In this document: piece by piece, positions 1 through 8,408 of the stretch
How the letters are laid out: every line of letters begins with the position of its first letter
Position numbering within the stretch: the stretch's first letter is position 1
Assembly: GCF_001586275.1 (NCBI RefSeq)
Contig: NZ_CP014545.1
Span: forward strand, 124,001-188,000
Source: Sphingorhabdus sp. M41
GTDB lineage: Bacteria; Pseudomonadota; Alphaproteobacteria; Sphingomonadales; Sphingomonadaceae
Reading direction: 5' to 3'
DNA: 64,000 nt
Made by a program: the position numbers and the translations under genes
The notes under the pieces: generated by a model
Databases searched by the model: none
Seen by the model: the letters and a program-made list of their open reading frames with translations, nothing else
Told to the model about the DNA's origin: nothing

Positions 1-1
1 C

Positions 2-1369
2 CGGATGCCCCAGGGCAGCGTGATATCGTTCATGCTCCCCAACTGGCACGAGGCGGCAGTCATCTATCATGCCGCAACCATGGCGGGCATGGTCGCCAAT
101 CCGGTCCTGCCATCGCTACGCGATCATGACCTCCGCTTCATTCTGGCCGACGCAGACACGCGGATGATTTTCATCCCGGATCAATTCCGCGGCTATGGAT
201 ATGCCGATATGTTGCGCCGTGTCCTCCCGGACATGGAGGCGCCTCCCGAGGCCGTGCTTGTCCGCGGAGAAGCCGGCGACCTGACCAGCTTCAACAATCT
301 GCTCGAAGAAAATGGCACGCTGCTATTGCCGGATATCTCGCCTGACGACGTACGGATGCTGATGTATACATCCGGCACCACGGGACGCCCCAAGGGTGTT
401 CTCCACACCCACAACAGCCTGCACGCGCTGCTGATGCAGATCGGCGAGCACTGGCTGGTCGAGCCGGGCGACTCCTTTCTGGTCCCGTCACCGATAAGCC
501 ATATTGGCGGCTCCATTTACGCGTTCGAGGCACCGCTGCTGCTTGGATCGCGGGCAGTGCTGATGGACAAATGGGACGCGAGCGCGGCAGTGCCGATCAT
601 GCTGGCGGAGCGGATCAGCCATATGGCCGGTGCCACGCCCTTTCTCCAGCAACTGCTGGATGCAGCGCGCGCCGCCGAGACCCGGTTGCCCGATCTCAAG
701 GTCTTCATCTGTGGCGGCGCATCGGTCCCGCCGTCGCTGATCATCGAAGCCTGCAATCATTTCGAAAAAGCCCGGGTTTCGCGAGTCTATGGTTCGACCG
801 AAGTGCCGGTGACAACCGTCGGTTCGCTGACCGAACGCGGCATGGCCGAAGCGGCCGATACCGACGGCAGGCCGGGCATAGCGCAGGTCATTCTGGGTGA
901 AGCCAATGAAATTCGCGCTTATGGTCCCCAGATGCTGGCCGGATATCTGCACGTTGAGGATGAGGCAGCGGCCTTCGACGAACAGGGCTTTTACCGGACC
1001 GGCGATCAGGGCGAATTTACCGCAACCGGCCATCTGGTGGTGACCGGCCGGATCAAGGATCTGATCATCCGCAATGGCGAGAATATTGCGCCGAAGGAGA
1101 TCGAGGATCTGCTGGTCAATCACCCGGATATTGCCGAAATTGCCATTGTCGGCATAGCCGATCCGCGGACCGGCGAGAAAGCCTGCGCGGTCATCGTGCC
1201 GTGCGAGGGCAAGGAGCCGACGGTGTCGGATCTGGCCAAATTTCTATCCGGCTTTGGCGTGGCAAAATTCAAATATCCCGAACGGGTGGAATTGCGCGAG
1301 GCCTTGCCAAAGAATGAAGCAGGCAAAGTGCTCAAACATCAGTTGCGCGATGAACTGTCATCCGCCTGA
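2..1369 (+). CDS. Acyl-CoA synthetase (AMP-forming), 5' truncated by window edge
   Basis: ANL-superfamily adenylate-forming ligase, expected to activate a carboxylic acid as acyl-AMP and then the CoA thioester. The adenylation P-loop MYTSGTTGRPKGVLHTHN is canonical, followed by the motif YGSTEVP, the hinge region YRTGDQGEF...GRIKDLIIRNGENI, and the C-terminal catalytic lysine in LPKNEAGKVLKHQL. About 455 residues are visible, against 500-560 for full family members. The frame stays open to the window edge and the first visible residues already lie inside the N-terminal domain, so the ATG at base 5 is very probably internal and the true start lies upstream. It is followed 101 bases later by a Rieske oxygenase on the same strand. 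Substrate unknown. Confidence 0.9.
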   Translation, partial: RMPQGSVISFMLPNWHEAAVIYHAATMAGMVANPVLPSLRDHDLRFILADADTRMIFIPDQFRGYGYADMLRRVLPDMEAPPEAVLVRGEAGDLTSFNNLLEENGTLLLPDISPDDVRMLMYTSGTTGRPKGVLHTHNSLHALLMQIGEHWLVEPGDSFLVPSPISHIGGSIYAFEAPLLLGSRAVLMDKWDASAAVPIMLAERISHMAGATPFLQQLLDAARAAETRLPDLKVFICGGASVPPSLIIEACNHFEKARVSRVYGSTEVPVTTVGSLTERGMAEAADTDGRPGIAQVILGEANEIRAYGPQMLAGYLHVEDEAAAFDEQGFYRTGDQGEFTATGHLVVTGRIKDLIIRNGENIAPKEIEDLLVNHPDIAEIAIVGIADPRTGEKACAVIVPCEGKEPTVSDLAKFLSGFGVAKFKYPERVELREALPKNEAGKVLKHQLRDELSSA

Positions 1370-1427
1370 ATTCAGCATCGCCAGCGCGCTTTTCTTCCTA
1401 AGGGCTTTTTGATCGAGCCAGATAAGT

Positions 1428-1437
1428 TTAGCGCTAA
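1428..1437. promoter_or_regulatory. 10-bp palindrome upstream of the Rieske gene
   Basis: TTAGCGCTAA is a perfect palindrome lying 34 bases upstream of the Rieske start codon, in the 101-base gap after the ligase gene. It could be a regulator half-site, but a 10-mer palindrome is weak evidence alone and I see no second exact copy in another intergenic region of the window. Confidence 0.2.
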
Positions 1438-1470
1438 CCAAAGCAATTCAAGTCTCGAGAGGTTGTACCA

Positions 1471-2874
1471 ATGGCAGATGCAGATCCAGCAAGCTTGCAC
1501 CAGATTCCCTTCGCAGTGACCGATCCGGAACGGATTCCGTCGAAACGCTATTATGACGAGGATTTCTACAAGCTCGAGAACGAGAAGCTCTGGCCGCATG
1601 TCTGGCAGATGGCGGCCCGGCTCGAGCAGCTCGAAAATGTCGGCGATTGGGTCGAATATTCGAATCTCGGCAAGTCGGTCATCGTGGTGCGGGCGAAGGA
1701 GGGCATCAAGGCCTTTCACAACGCCTGTCGCCACCGCGGTGTTCCGGTTGCCGCGCCGGGCGGAGCGGGCAATTGCAAATCGGCCGGTTTCATCTGCCCC
1801 TTCCACGGCTGGCGCTGGAATCTCGAGGGGGAAAACACCTTCGTCTACGGCAAGCATTTCTTCAGCGAGGAACAGCTGGAGCAAGGCGATCTGGCGCTGC
1901 GCGGCTGCCGCGTGGAAACCGCGATCGGCTGCGCCTTCATCAATTTTGATGACGATGCGCCATCGCTGCGCGACAGCATCGGTCCGATGCTCGAGAAACT
2001 CGAGATGCGGGGCATGGACAAGCAGCGCGCCGAATGGTGGTATGCCACGAAACTGCCCGCAAACTGGAAGACCGCGATGGAGGCCTTCATGGAAGGCTAT
2101 CATGTGATGCGTACCCATCCGCAGCTCCAGCGGATGCTGCCGCAACTTTACAATACCTTATATGGCATGGACACCGGGGGGATCGGATTGCCGATCAACC
2201 CCAGTCTTTCGGTGCGCGAAAATGTTCATGCCCAGTACGAGCATATGAAATTGCTCAACGAGGGCATGGCCGGCATGCTCCACCAGAAAGAGGTGGATAT
2301 CGCCGGGCAGTTGCTGGAAGTCGATCTGCCCGAGGATCCGGCGGTCGCCATTCCGATGTGGTACGGCATCGTGCAGCATCAGGTGGTCGAACAATTGCGC
2401 GCGCGCGGCGAGGATATTCCTGATCTCAATGCCGTCGCCCAATCGCATCCGGTGCAGGCCGTCGAATTCATCTTCCCGCATTATTTCGTGCTCCCGACCA
2501 TGAGCAGCGCTTCGGCTTACCGGATTCGTCCGCTGGGTCCGGAGGAATGCCTGTTCGAACTCTGGTCACTCACTAATTTTGCCGAAAGCGACAATCACCA
2601 GACGGTGAGCGAGCCCACTATGTTGCCTTATGACAGCGAGGATTTCCCGACCATCCCGAAGCAGGACTATTCGAACATTCCGATCCAGCAACAGGGGCTG
2701 CACGCGGAGGGCTTTGATTTCATGCGGCTGGGCAAGGGCATTGAAGGGATGATCAGCAATTACAACCGGATCATCGATGGCCATTTGCGTGGTGCCGACC
2801 CGGACAAGCTGGCCGAAGCAACGCAGACGCTGGCGCATAATTTCGACGGCCAGATCATGGAATATGATCTCTGA
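1471..2874 (+). CDS. Rieske non-heme iron oxygenase, alpha (catalytic) subunit
   Basis: Terminal oxygenase that would hydroxylate or demethylate an organic substrate using electrons from a separate reductase or ferredoxin. The 467-residue protein has the Rieske [2Fe-2S] ligands Cys86-X-His88 and Cys109-X2-His112 (CRHRG...CPFHGW), then the catalytic domain with NWK...EAFMEGYH...TH, where His211 and His216 should bind the mononuclear iron. The bridging acidic residue is expected just upstream of these. A Shine-Dalgarno sequence GAGAGG precedes the ATG. The stop overlaps the next gene's start (TGATG), which implies co-translation with the SDR. No beta subunit or reductase lies nearby, so this is either an alpha-only enzyme or one using distant partners. 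It cannot be assigned to a ring-hydroxylating dioxygenase rather than a monooxygenase from sequence alone. Confidence 0.9.
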   Translation: MADADPASLHQIPFAVTDPERIPSKRYYDEDFYKLENEKLWPHVWQMAARLEQLENVGDWVEYSNLGKSVIVVRAKEGIKAFHNACRHRGVPVAAPGGAGNCKSAGFICPFHGWRWNLEGENTFVYGKHFFSEEQLEQGDLALRGCRVETAIGCAFINFDDDAPSLRDSIGPMLEKLEMRGMDKQRAEWWYATKLPANWKTAMEAFMEGYHVMRTHPQLQRMLPQLYNTLYGMDTGGIGLPINPSLSVRENVHAQYEHMKLLNEGMAGMLHQKEVDIAGQLLEVDLPEDPAVAIPMWYGIVQHQVVEQLRARGEDIPDLNAVAQSHPVQAVEFIFPHYFVLPTMSSASAYRIRPLGPEECLFELWSLTNFAESDNHQTVSEPTMLPYDSEDFPTIPKQDYSNIPIQQQGLHAEGFDFMRLGKGIEGMISNYNRIIDGHLRGADPDKLAEATQTLAHNFDGQIMEYDL

Positions 2875-3665
2875 TGTCTGACCAGACAGCGAAAGTAGCA
2901 ATCATCACCGGCGCCGGCAGCGGCATCGGGCTCGCCACAGCAAAAATGCTGCATGACGCCGGCATGGCGATTGTCGGCATCGGGCGCGACGAGAGCAAGC
3001 TGGCGACTCTTGCGCAGGAAGTGGGGGGCAGCGATCGACTGGCTACGCTTTCGGTCGATGTCACGGCCGATGATGGACCTTCGCAGATCGTTCAGACCGC
3101 GCTTGACCGGTTCGGGCGGATTGATTTTCTGATCAACAACGCCGGCCTTGGCAGTCCGACACCGCTCCATGACACGGATGACGCAACGCTCGACCGGTTC
3201 CTCGATGTAATGCTCCGCGCCCCGTTCCGCCTGTGCCGGGAAGCAATCGGGCATATGCGGCCGGGTTCCGGTGTTGTGAACGTCACCTCGACCTATGCGA
3301 TGATCGGCGGGCGGCGTGGCGGCCCTTATTCGGCAGCCAAGGGCGGCCTCAAATCGCTGACCGAGCATATGGCGGTGGAATATGGGCCACAGGGTATCCG
3401 TTCAAATTGTGTCGCGCCGGGTGTGACGATGACCGAAATGGTCCGGCATCGGTTTGAAGACGAAGCCTTCAAACGGGCAAATGTCGAGACCACCCCTTAT
3501 CCCCGGCTTGCCGAGACCGGGGATATTGCAAGCGCGATCGCCTTTCTCTGCTCGCCGGGTGGCGAAATGATCAATGGTCAGTCGATCGTCGTAGACGGTG
3601 GCTGGACCCGGACAAAATATCTCAGCCCGCGCGCGATGACATCGGTCTGGAGCGATCCGGAATAG
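2874..3665 (+). CDS. SDR-family oxidoreductase
   Basis: Classical short-chain dehydrogenase/reductase of 263 residues. Visible motifs are the cofactor loop TGAGSGIG (residues 12-19), NNAG (88-91), Ser139 and the catalytic pair Tyr152/Lys156 (YSAAK), with the C-terminal NGQSIVVDGGW typical of FabG-like members. The start codon overlaps the Rieske stop by one base, so the two are almost certainly translated together. A likely job is to oxidise a hydroxyl or diol formed by that oxygenase, an inference from position only. The C-terminal tail after VDGGWTRTKY is slightly longer than usual. Confidence 0.9.
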   Translation: MSDQTAKVAIITGAGSGIGLATAKMLHDAGMAIVGIGRDESKLATLAQEVGGSDRLATLSVDVTADDGPSQIVQTALDRFGRIDFLINNAGLGSPTPLHDTDDATLDRFLDVMLRAPFRLCREAIGHMRPGSGVVNVTSTYAMIGGRRGGPYSAAKGGLKSLTEHMAVEYGPQGIRSNCVAPGVTMTEMVRHRFEDEAFKRANVETTPYPRLAETGDIASAIAFLCSPGGEMINGQSIVVDGGWTRTKYLSPRAMTSVWSDPE

Positions 3666-3716
3666 GAACGGTAGCTTCGTCAGGCGGCGCCTGGCGTATA
3701 TTGGGGAGCGCATTGC

Positions 3717-4295
3717 ATGAGCAGAATTCTCGGCCCGGCCATTCATCAGGCCTATGTCTATCCGGATTTCGATGCCGCGTTGAAGCGATTTCAGGCGGGC
3801 GGGATCGGCCCTTGCTTCGTCATGGAAAGCACCGGCAATGCAGGCATCTATCGGGGCGAAGAACATCCGCTGAGCATGTCGGTGGCATTTTTCTACACCG
3901 GTGACAGCTGTATCGAGCTTATCTCTCCCCATGGTGAGCAGCAATCGGCCTATGGCGAATTTCTGAAACGCAATCCCCACGGTGGATTGCACCATATCGC
4001 CTATGTATCGGAAGATTTCGAACAGACGCTGGCGACGATGGAGGCCGAAGGAAAGCCGCTGCAGATCGTGCAGGAGTTCCGCAATCCGTCAACCGGCGAA
4101 ACCATTGAAATTTATTGCGAGCCGGTCGGCATGGACAATCCGATATTGTTCCAGTTTGTCAGGCCCGGCATGTTCGATTCCTGGTTCGATGCGATGCACG
4201 AGGCGGCGGCCAATTGGGATGGGGCCGATCCGATCCGCGATGCCAGGCCGCTGCTTGCCGCCGCCATGGCAGGCGACACAGGCAAGCCAGCCTAG
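3717..4295 (+). CDS. VOC/glyoxalase-fold protein
   Basis: A 192-residue protein with two beta-alpha-beta-beta-beta modules of the vicinal oxygen chelate superfamily. Candidate metal ligands include His10 (GPAIHQAYVY), the segment CIELISP, and His residues in GGLHHIAYV. Family members include glyoxalases, epimerases, extradiol dioxygenases and small-molecule-binding proteins. This one does not carry a pattern I can tie to a single activity, so a function beyond the fold would be a guess. It follows the Rieske-SDR pair by 51 bases on the same strand and probably belongs to the same transcript. The residue tail after FDAMHEAAANWDG is low-complexity and alanine-rich. Confidence 0.8.
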   Translation: MSRILGPAIHQAYVYPDFDAALKRFQAGGIGPCFVMESTGNAGIYRGEEHPLSMSVAFFYTGDSCIELISPHGEQQSAYGEFLKRNPHGGLHHIAYVSEDFEQTLATMEAEGKPLQIVQEFRNPSTGETIEIYCEPVGMDNPILFQFVRPGMFDSWFDAMHEAAANWDGADPIRDARPLLAAAMAGDTGKPA

Positions 4296-4313
4296 GAAAA
4301 ATACGATCTGGGA

Positions 4314-5429
4314 CTAATCCAGATGCTTGCGAAAATGTTTCACGGTCGCTGCATAAGCGTCCCGGGATTCCGGCAAGGCCGGATTATATTGATAGCAATG
4401 ACCCATCGCTTCGCCGACGATCAATGTTGATTCCACATCTGCCTTCAGAAGCTGGCTATTGGTGTAGATCGCCGGGCTCAAGTCCATGGCGCGCGTTCCG
4501 GTGGTGATCAGCGTGGGTGGGAAGATTCTGATCACATCGGGATGAAGCGCAGGAGACAGGACCGGGTCATCCAGATCGGAACCGTCGAAATAGCCGCGCG
4601 TCATGTCTATTTCCAGGGTTCCGTCTTCAGCGGGTCCGGGGAAACTGCCATCGGTTTTTGCGGTGACATAAGCGGAATCACCGGACTGGAAGCGCACGCC
4701 GCCAGCCCCGAAAATACCCGCAGCGCCCATTTGCGGCAGTCCGTTGGCCGGAAGCCAGGCCGCGAGTTGCGCCGTCAATCCGCCGCCGGCCGAACAGCCG
4801 AACACACCGATATGCTCGGCTTGATAACTGTTGAGCAGTTTGCGGTACACAGCGGCGGCATCCTCTACCCCTGCAGGATGTCTGTTCTCCGGTGCCATTC
4901 TGTAATCGACGCTCACGACCTTATATTTGCCGAGCGAAGCAATGGGCAGGGACTCGACCAGCGAACAGCTGTCCCAGCACACGGTGAATGCCCCGCCGTG
5001 AAGGTTGATGAGGACGCGGTCCGGATCAAAGTCGCCGTCTTTGGGTGTTATGATTCGCACTTGGACGCCGCCAATCGTGCTTTCTTCGATATTGACGGGA
5101 TATATCGCCTTCATCTGCTCGACCCGGGGGCCCATCATGCGATCAAGCTGAGCCCGCCGGGCTTTGATATCCGGGTTCTCGTTGGAAGTCATGGCGCCAA
5201 CCGGAATCCGTCCCCGCATTGCCTGTGCCTCGCGCGCTTCTTCACTGCTGAGTTTGGAAGGCGGTAAGCGGAAGGCCGGAACATTGACCGTACCATTTTC
5301 ATCGAATGTTGGCCTGTCTTCGGGAATTTGCTGTGCAAGAGCAGTGCTGGTCAGTGTCGTTGTCAAAAGAAATGCCATGATGATATCGGTGCGCACTTTT
5401 TCTCTCCCCGGGATATTCAGCGCGATCAT
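4314..5429 (-). CDS. Exported alpha/beta hydrolase, hormone-sensitive-lipase family
   Basis: Probable secreted carboxylesterase or lipase of about 371 residues. An N-terminal segment with Arg/Lys followed by MAFLLTTTLTSTALAQ looks like a Sec signal peptide with cleavage after ALA. The oxyanion motif HGGA is at residues 144-147 and the nucleophile is Ser213 in GCSAGG. A C-terminal Asp in GTRAMDLS and His in MGHCYQYN fit the Asp and His of the triad. An upstream GTG at 5438 would add three residues; I prefer the ATG at 5429. It is transcribed divergently from a paralogous exported hydrolase beginning at 5520, so both probably share the 90-base promoter region between them. Confidence 0.85.
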   Translation of the reverse strand: MIALNIPGREKVRTDIIMAFLLTTTLTSTALAQQIPEDRPTFDENGTVNVPAFRLPPSKLSSEEAREAQAMRGRIPVGAMTSNENPDIKARRAQLDRMMGPRVEQMKAIYPVNIEESTIGGVQVRIITPKDGDFDPDRVLINLHGGAFTVCWDSCSLVESLPIASLGKYKVVSVDYRMAPENRHPAGVEDAAAVYRKLLNSYQAEHIGVFGCSAGGGLTAQLAAWLPANGLPQMGAAGIFGAGGVRFQSGDSAYVTAKTDGSFPGPAEDGTLEIDMTRGYFDGSDLDDPVLSPALHPDVIRIFPPTLITTGTRAMDLSPAIYTNSQLLKADVESTLIVGEAMGHCYQYNPALPESRDAYAATVKHFRKHLD

Positions 5430-5519
5430 ATGTTCCACGGGCAGAAATTCGGAAGCCGTAACACTGCGATATCGCCCGGGCGGTTTGCAATAGGCAGGAA
5501 AAAATGATCGATTGCCCGG

Positions 5520-6623
5520 ATGAAAAATCTTACAATCGCCAGAATTGCTATGCTTGCTTCCTTTGCCGCCATGCCTGCTCAGGCCAGCCAGCAGGAAATA
5601 ACAACCCCGCCGTCAGAGGTCGAACAAGCCGACGGGATCAAGGGCGATGGAACGGTGATTGTTCAATCCTTTGAACTGCCGCCGTCCGAATATCTCAGCG
5701 AAGTGGCCAAAGCCGCATTGCCGCGCAAGGTGGTTGATGCCGAGGCGCCGTTGCAGGCTGCGCTGGCGGCGGGCAAGGCGGGGGAAATGCGGGCGATGAT
5801 CCCGCAATATATGAAGCCCCGGATCGATGAATTGAAAAGTCTGTACGGTGTCAAGACCGCGGTGGGTTCAATCGCCGGTATCGGTTCGGTCACTTTCGAA
5901 CCCGAAAGCGGTATTCCCGAGGAAAATCAGGACAAGATCCTGCTCAACCTGCCGGGCGGCGGATTTGTCATGGGCCATGCCGGAGGCACAGGCTCGCTGG
6001 AATCGATCCCGCTGGCGAAGCTGGCAGGAATCAAGATTGTCAGCATCACCTATCGCCAGGCACCCGAATACCGGTTCCCCGCAGCGAGCGAAGATGTTGC
6101 GGTCGTTTATCGTGAGCTGCTCAAAACATATCTGCCGGAGAATATCGGCATATTTGGCTGCTCGGCCGGCGGCATGCTTGCGGCGCAATCCATGGCCTGG
6201 TTTCTGAAGGAAAATCTGCCGCTGCCCAAAGCTATCGGCATTTTTTGTGCCAGTGCTGATGCCAGATGGGCTGGTGACAGCCGGCATTTTGGTCGACCAT
6301 TTGCCGGATTGCCAGTTGCAGATTCCGAACGACTATATATTCCGAAAGCGGATATGAACTCACCGCTCGCCTCGCCTATATTGTCGCGTGAAACACTGAA
6401 GCAATTTCCACCGACATTATTTGTAACCGGCACCCGCGCCTTCGAGATGAGCGCCGCAACCAACAGCCACAAGGAACTGGTCAAGGCAGCGGTTGATGCG
6501 CGATTGCATGTCTGGGACGGTCTCGGCCATGCCTTTTTCTACGATCCGAAACTGCCGGAATCGCGGGAGGCTTTCGATGTGATGGCCGATTTCTTTAGAG
6601 ACCGGTTGGGCCTGGTCCGCTGA
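5520..6623 (+). CDS. Exported alpha/beta hydrolase with altered oxyanion motif
   Basis: Paralogue of the divergently transcribed neighbour: 367 residues, signal peptide MKNLTIARIAML...PAQA, nucleophile Ser215 in GCSAGG, Asp/Glu region GTRAFEMS and catalytic-type His in LGHAFFYDP. The unusual point is the motif at residues 145-148, which reads PGGG where the hormone-sensitive-lipase family has HGGG. The glycine backbone amides that form the oxyanion hole remain, so activity is plausible but the conserved His is lost. Its role is probably extracytoplasmic ester hydrolysis. The two genes look like an old duplication followed by divergence. Confidence 0.85.
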   Translation: MKNLTIARIAMLASFAAMPAQASQQEITTPPSEVEQADGIKGDGTVIVQSFELPPSEYLSEVAKAALPRKVVDAEAPLQAALAAGKAGEMRAMIPQYMKPRIDELKSLYGVKTAVGSIAGIGSVTFEPESGIPEENQDKILLNLPGGGFVMGHAGGTGSLESIPLAKLAGIKIVSITYRQAPEYRFPAASEDVAVVYRELLKTYLPENIGIFGCSAGGMLAAQSMAWFLKENLPLPKAIGIFCASADARWAGDSRHFGRPFAGLPVADSERLYIPKADMNSPLASPILSRETLKQFPPTLFVTGTRAFEMSAATNSHKELVKAAVDARLHVWDGLGHAFFYDPKLPESREAFDVMADFFRDRLGLVR

Positions 6624-6629
6624 CGGGCT

Positions 6630-7418
6630 CTATGTCGCGGGTTCTACTGCCTTTTCATTCTTGCTGCGACGCGTCGTGATGCGTTCGAAATCGGCATCGA
6701 ATTTGGGGCGTACCGTGCCGCAAATATGGTCCCAGATGGTTGTATAGCCGCCAAAATTATACCGGAAATAGCGGTGATGATGGTCGTGGAAAGTGGTCGT
6801 GATAAACCATTTGGTCGCCCAGTTCTTGTTCCACCAGCGTGGGAAAAATTCATAGCCGGTGTGAACATATATACCCATGATGATATTGGTCGGAGTGATC
6901 AGCATCATGGTTTGCTCATGGACCGTGATCGCCGCCAGAAACAAGGGAACAAAGCCGCCGTTGATCAGCGATTCGATCGGGCTGACGGACAAGGTGGTCA
7001 GCGGATTGGGGGAGGTCGAATAGTGATGGATTTTGTGGATATATTTATACATCGGCTCCTTGTGCATCCAGCGATGCAGCCAGTAGAACCAGGTGTCGAA
7101 GGCAAAGAAATAGAGCGCATATTCCAGCGCCATCATCCACCATGTGACCGGACCGGAACGGGTTTCGATAAAGCCGCTGCTGACGAGATAAGTCGTCAGC
7201 CCGCCGAGCACCAATCCGGAAACAACGAGATTGATGACCGCAAAAATACCCTCATTACGGAATGTCTTCCACTTGAAGCCTTTGGGCTGGATCTTGCGTA
7301 CCGTGAAAAAGCCCTGCCAGATGGCAACGCCGAATCCGGTCACCAGAAACAAGGCCAGCCACAGCGAAACACTGCTGTTTCCGCCGGTGAGATCGACAAA
7401 TTTTTGCCAGAATTCCAT
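6630..7418 (-). CDS. Sterol desaturase/fatty-acid hydroxylase family membrane protein
   Basis: Integral-membrane di-iron enzyme of 262 residues. The three histidine clusters are clear: HRWMH (115-119), HKIHH (128-132) and HDHHH (211-215). Hydrophobic segments at about 17-38, 57-80, 92-112 and 155-185 flank them. Family members hydroxylate or desaturate sterols, fatty acids, carotenoids and related lipids using O2. The substrate here is unknown, but the setting among ester hydrolases and acyl-CoA genes suits a hydrophobic substrate. It ends 7 bases from the convergent hydrolase gene, and its 5' side faces a 233-base divergent control region. Confidence 0.87.
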   Translation of the reverse strand: MEFWQKFVDLTGGNSSVSLWLALFLVTGFGVAIWQGFFTVRKIQPKGFKWKTFRNEGIFAVINLVVSGLVLGGLTTYLVSSGFIETRSGPVTWWMMALEYALYFFAFDTWFYWLHRWMHKEPMYKYIHKIHHYSTSPNPLTTLSVSPIESLINGGFVPLFLAAITVHEQTMMLITPTNIIMGIYVHTGYEFFPRWWNKNWATKWFITTTFHDHHHRYFRYNFGGYTTIWDHICGTVRPKFDADFERITTRRSKNEKAVEPAT

Positions 7419-7514
7419 GATATTATAGCCCTTTATCCGGCAAGACGCTTGCCCGCATGCTGATGATGGTCTGGAACTTCCATCCGCTCGGGAGCCGGAT
7501 TGTCCATCCAGTCA

Positions 7515-7546
7515 CCTAATTATCACCGGAAGGCGATAATGTTAGG
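7515..7546. promoter_or_regulatory. Imperfect inverted repeat in divergent control region
   Basis: The 233-base gap 7419-7651 separates the membrane hydroxylase (-) from the aldolase-like gene (+), so it should hold both promoters. Within it CCTAATTATC (7515-7524) faces GATAATGTTAGG (7535-7546), an inverted repeat with a two-base bulge. An 11-base direct repeat GGAGCCGGATT occurs at 7491-7501 and 7578-7588, with a partly complementary GGCTCCGG at 7545-7552. These could be operator elements. I cannot name the regulator; none is encoded next to this gap. Confidence 0.3.
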
Positions 7547-7651
7547 CTCCGGACGAAAATTCGCCCCGGCGTTGTACGGAGCCGGATTAGCGGATGGGCA
7601 GGCTGGTCTGCCTGTGCAAGATTGTGGGCGAACCGGATCGAAGGAATGGCC

Positions 7652-8395
7652 ATGACCAAAACCGATATCTCGCCTGAAGAATGGGAATTGCGCCGCAATC
7701 TGGCAGCGGCTTATCGGCTGATCGCCCTGTTTGGCTGGGATGACCATGTCGCAACGCATCTTTCGGCGCGCTTGCCGGACGGCAGCTATCTGCTCAATCC
7801 CTTCGGATTGATGTTCGAGGAAATTACCGCTTCGAATCTGATCCGGGTGGACATGGAAGGCAATGTGATTGCGCCGCCGGACGCTGCACTCAACGTCGCG
7901 GGATTTACGGTTCATAGCGGACTGCTAGGCGCACGGGCGGATATCAACTGCGCGGTCCATCTGCATACGCATGACGGAGTGGCGGTATCCGCGCTGGAAG
8001 AAGGATTCCTGCCGCTCAGCCAGACCGCACTGCTGATTCATTCCGACATTGCCTATCATGACTTCGAAGGCGTGGTCGCCCAAAAGAACGAGCGCGAACG
8101 GCTCCGACGCGATCTGGGCACGAAAAACCTGATGATCCTGCGCAACCACGGGACGCTGGCGGTCGGCGCGACTATCGCTGATGCCTTCTACCGGATCTAT
8201 ACGCTGGAATGGTGCTGCACGACGCAAATACGGGCCCTGGCATGCGGCCGGGATGTGCGGCTGCCGGATAGCGAAGCCATCGCAAAAACGGGAAGCGCCA
8301 TGGACTGGAACAGCCCACAGCGCTTCTCACTCAATATCTTCTGGCCAGCCATGTTGCGCAAGGCAGCGCGTTGCTGCCCCGGCTTCGACGACTAG
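7652..8395 (+). CDS. Class II aldolase/adducin-family protein
   Basis: Cytoplasmic zinc-dependent aldolase-fold protein of 247 residues. Metal ligands fit His103 and His105 in AVHLHTHDG and the later His in ILRNHGTLAVG, the pattern shared by fuculose-phosphate aldolase, ribulose-phosphate epimerase and adducin domains. I chose the ATG at 7652 because AGGA lies six bases upstream; an ATG at 7646 and a TTG at 7622 are also in frame but badly spaced. The 3' end lies 13 bases from the convergent MaoC-like gene. Substrate unknown: proteobacterial relatives are often annotated only to family level. Confidence 0.82.
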   Translation: MTKTDISPEEWELRRNLAAAYRLIALFGWDDHVATHLSARLPDGSYLLNPFGLMFEEITASNLIRVDMEGNVIAPPDAALNVAGFTVHSGLLGARADINCAVHLHTHDGVAVSALEEGFLPLSQTALLIHSDIAYHDFEGVVAQKNERERLRRDLGTKNLMILRNHGTLAVGATIADAFYRIYTLEWCCTTQIRALACGRDVRLPDSEAIAKTGSAMDWNSPQRFSLNIFWPAMLRKAARCCPGFDD

Positions 8396-8408
8396 CTGGC
8401 CGCCGCTG

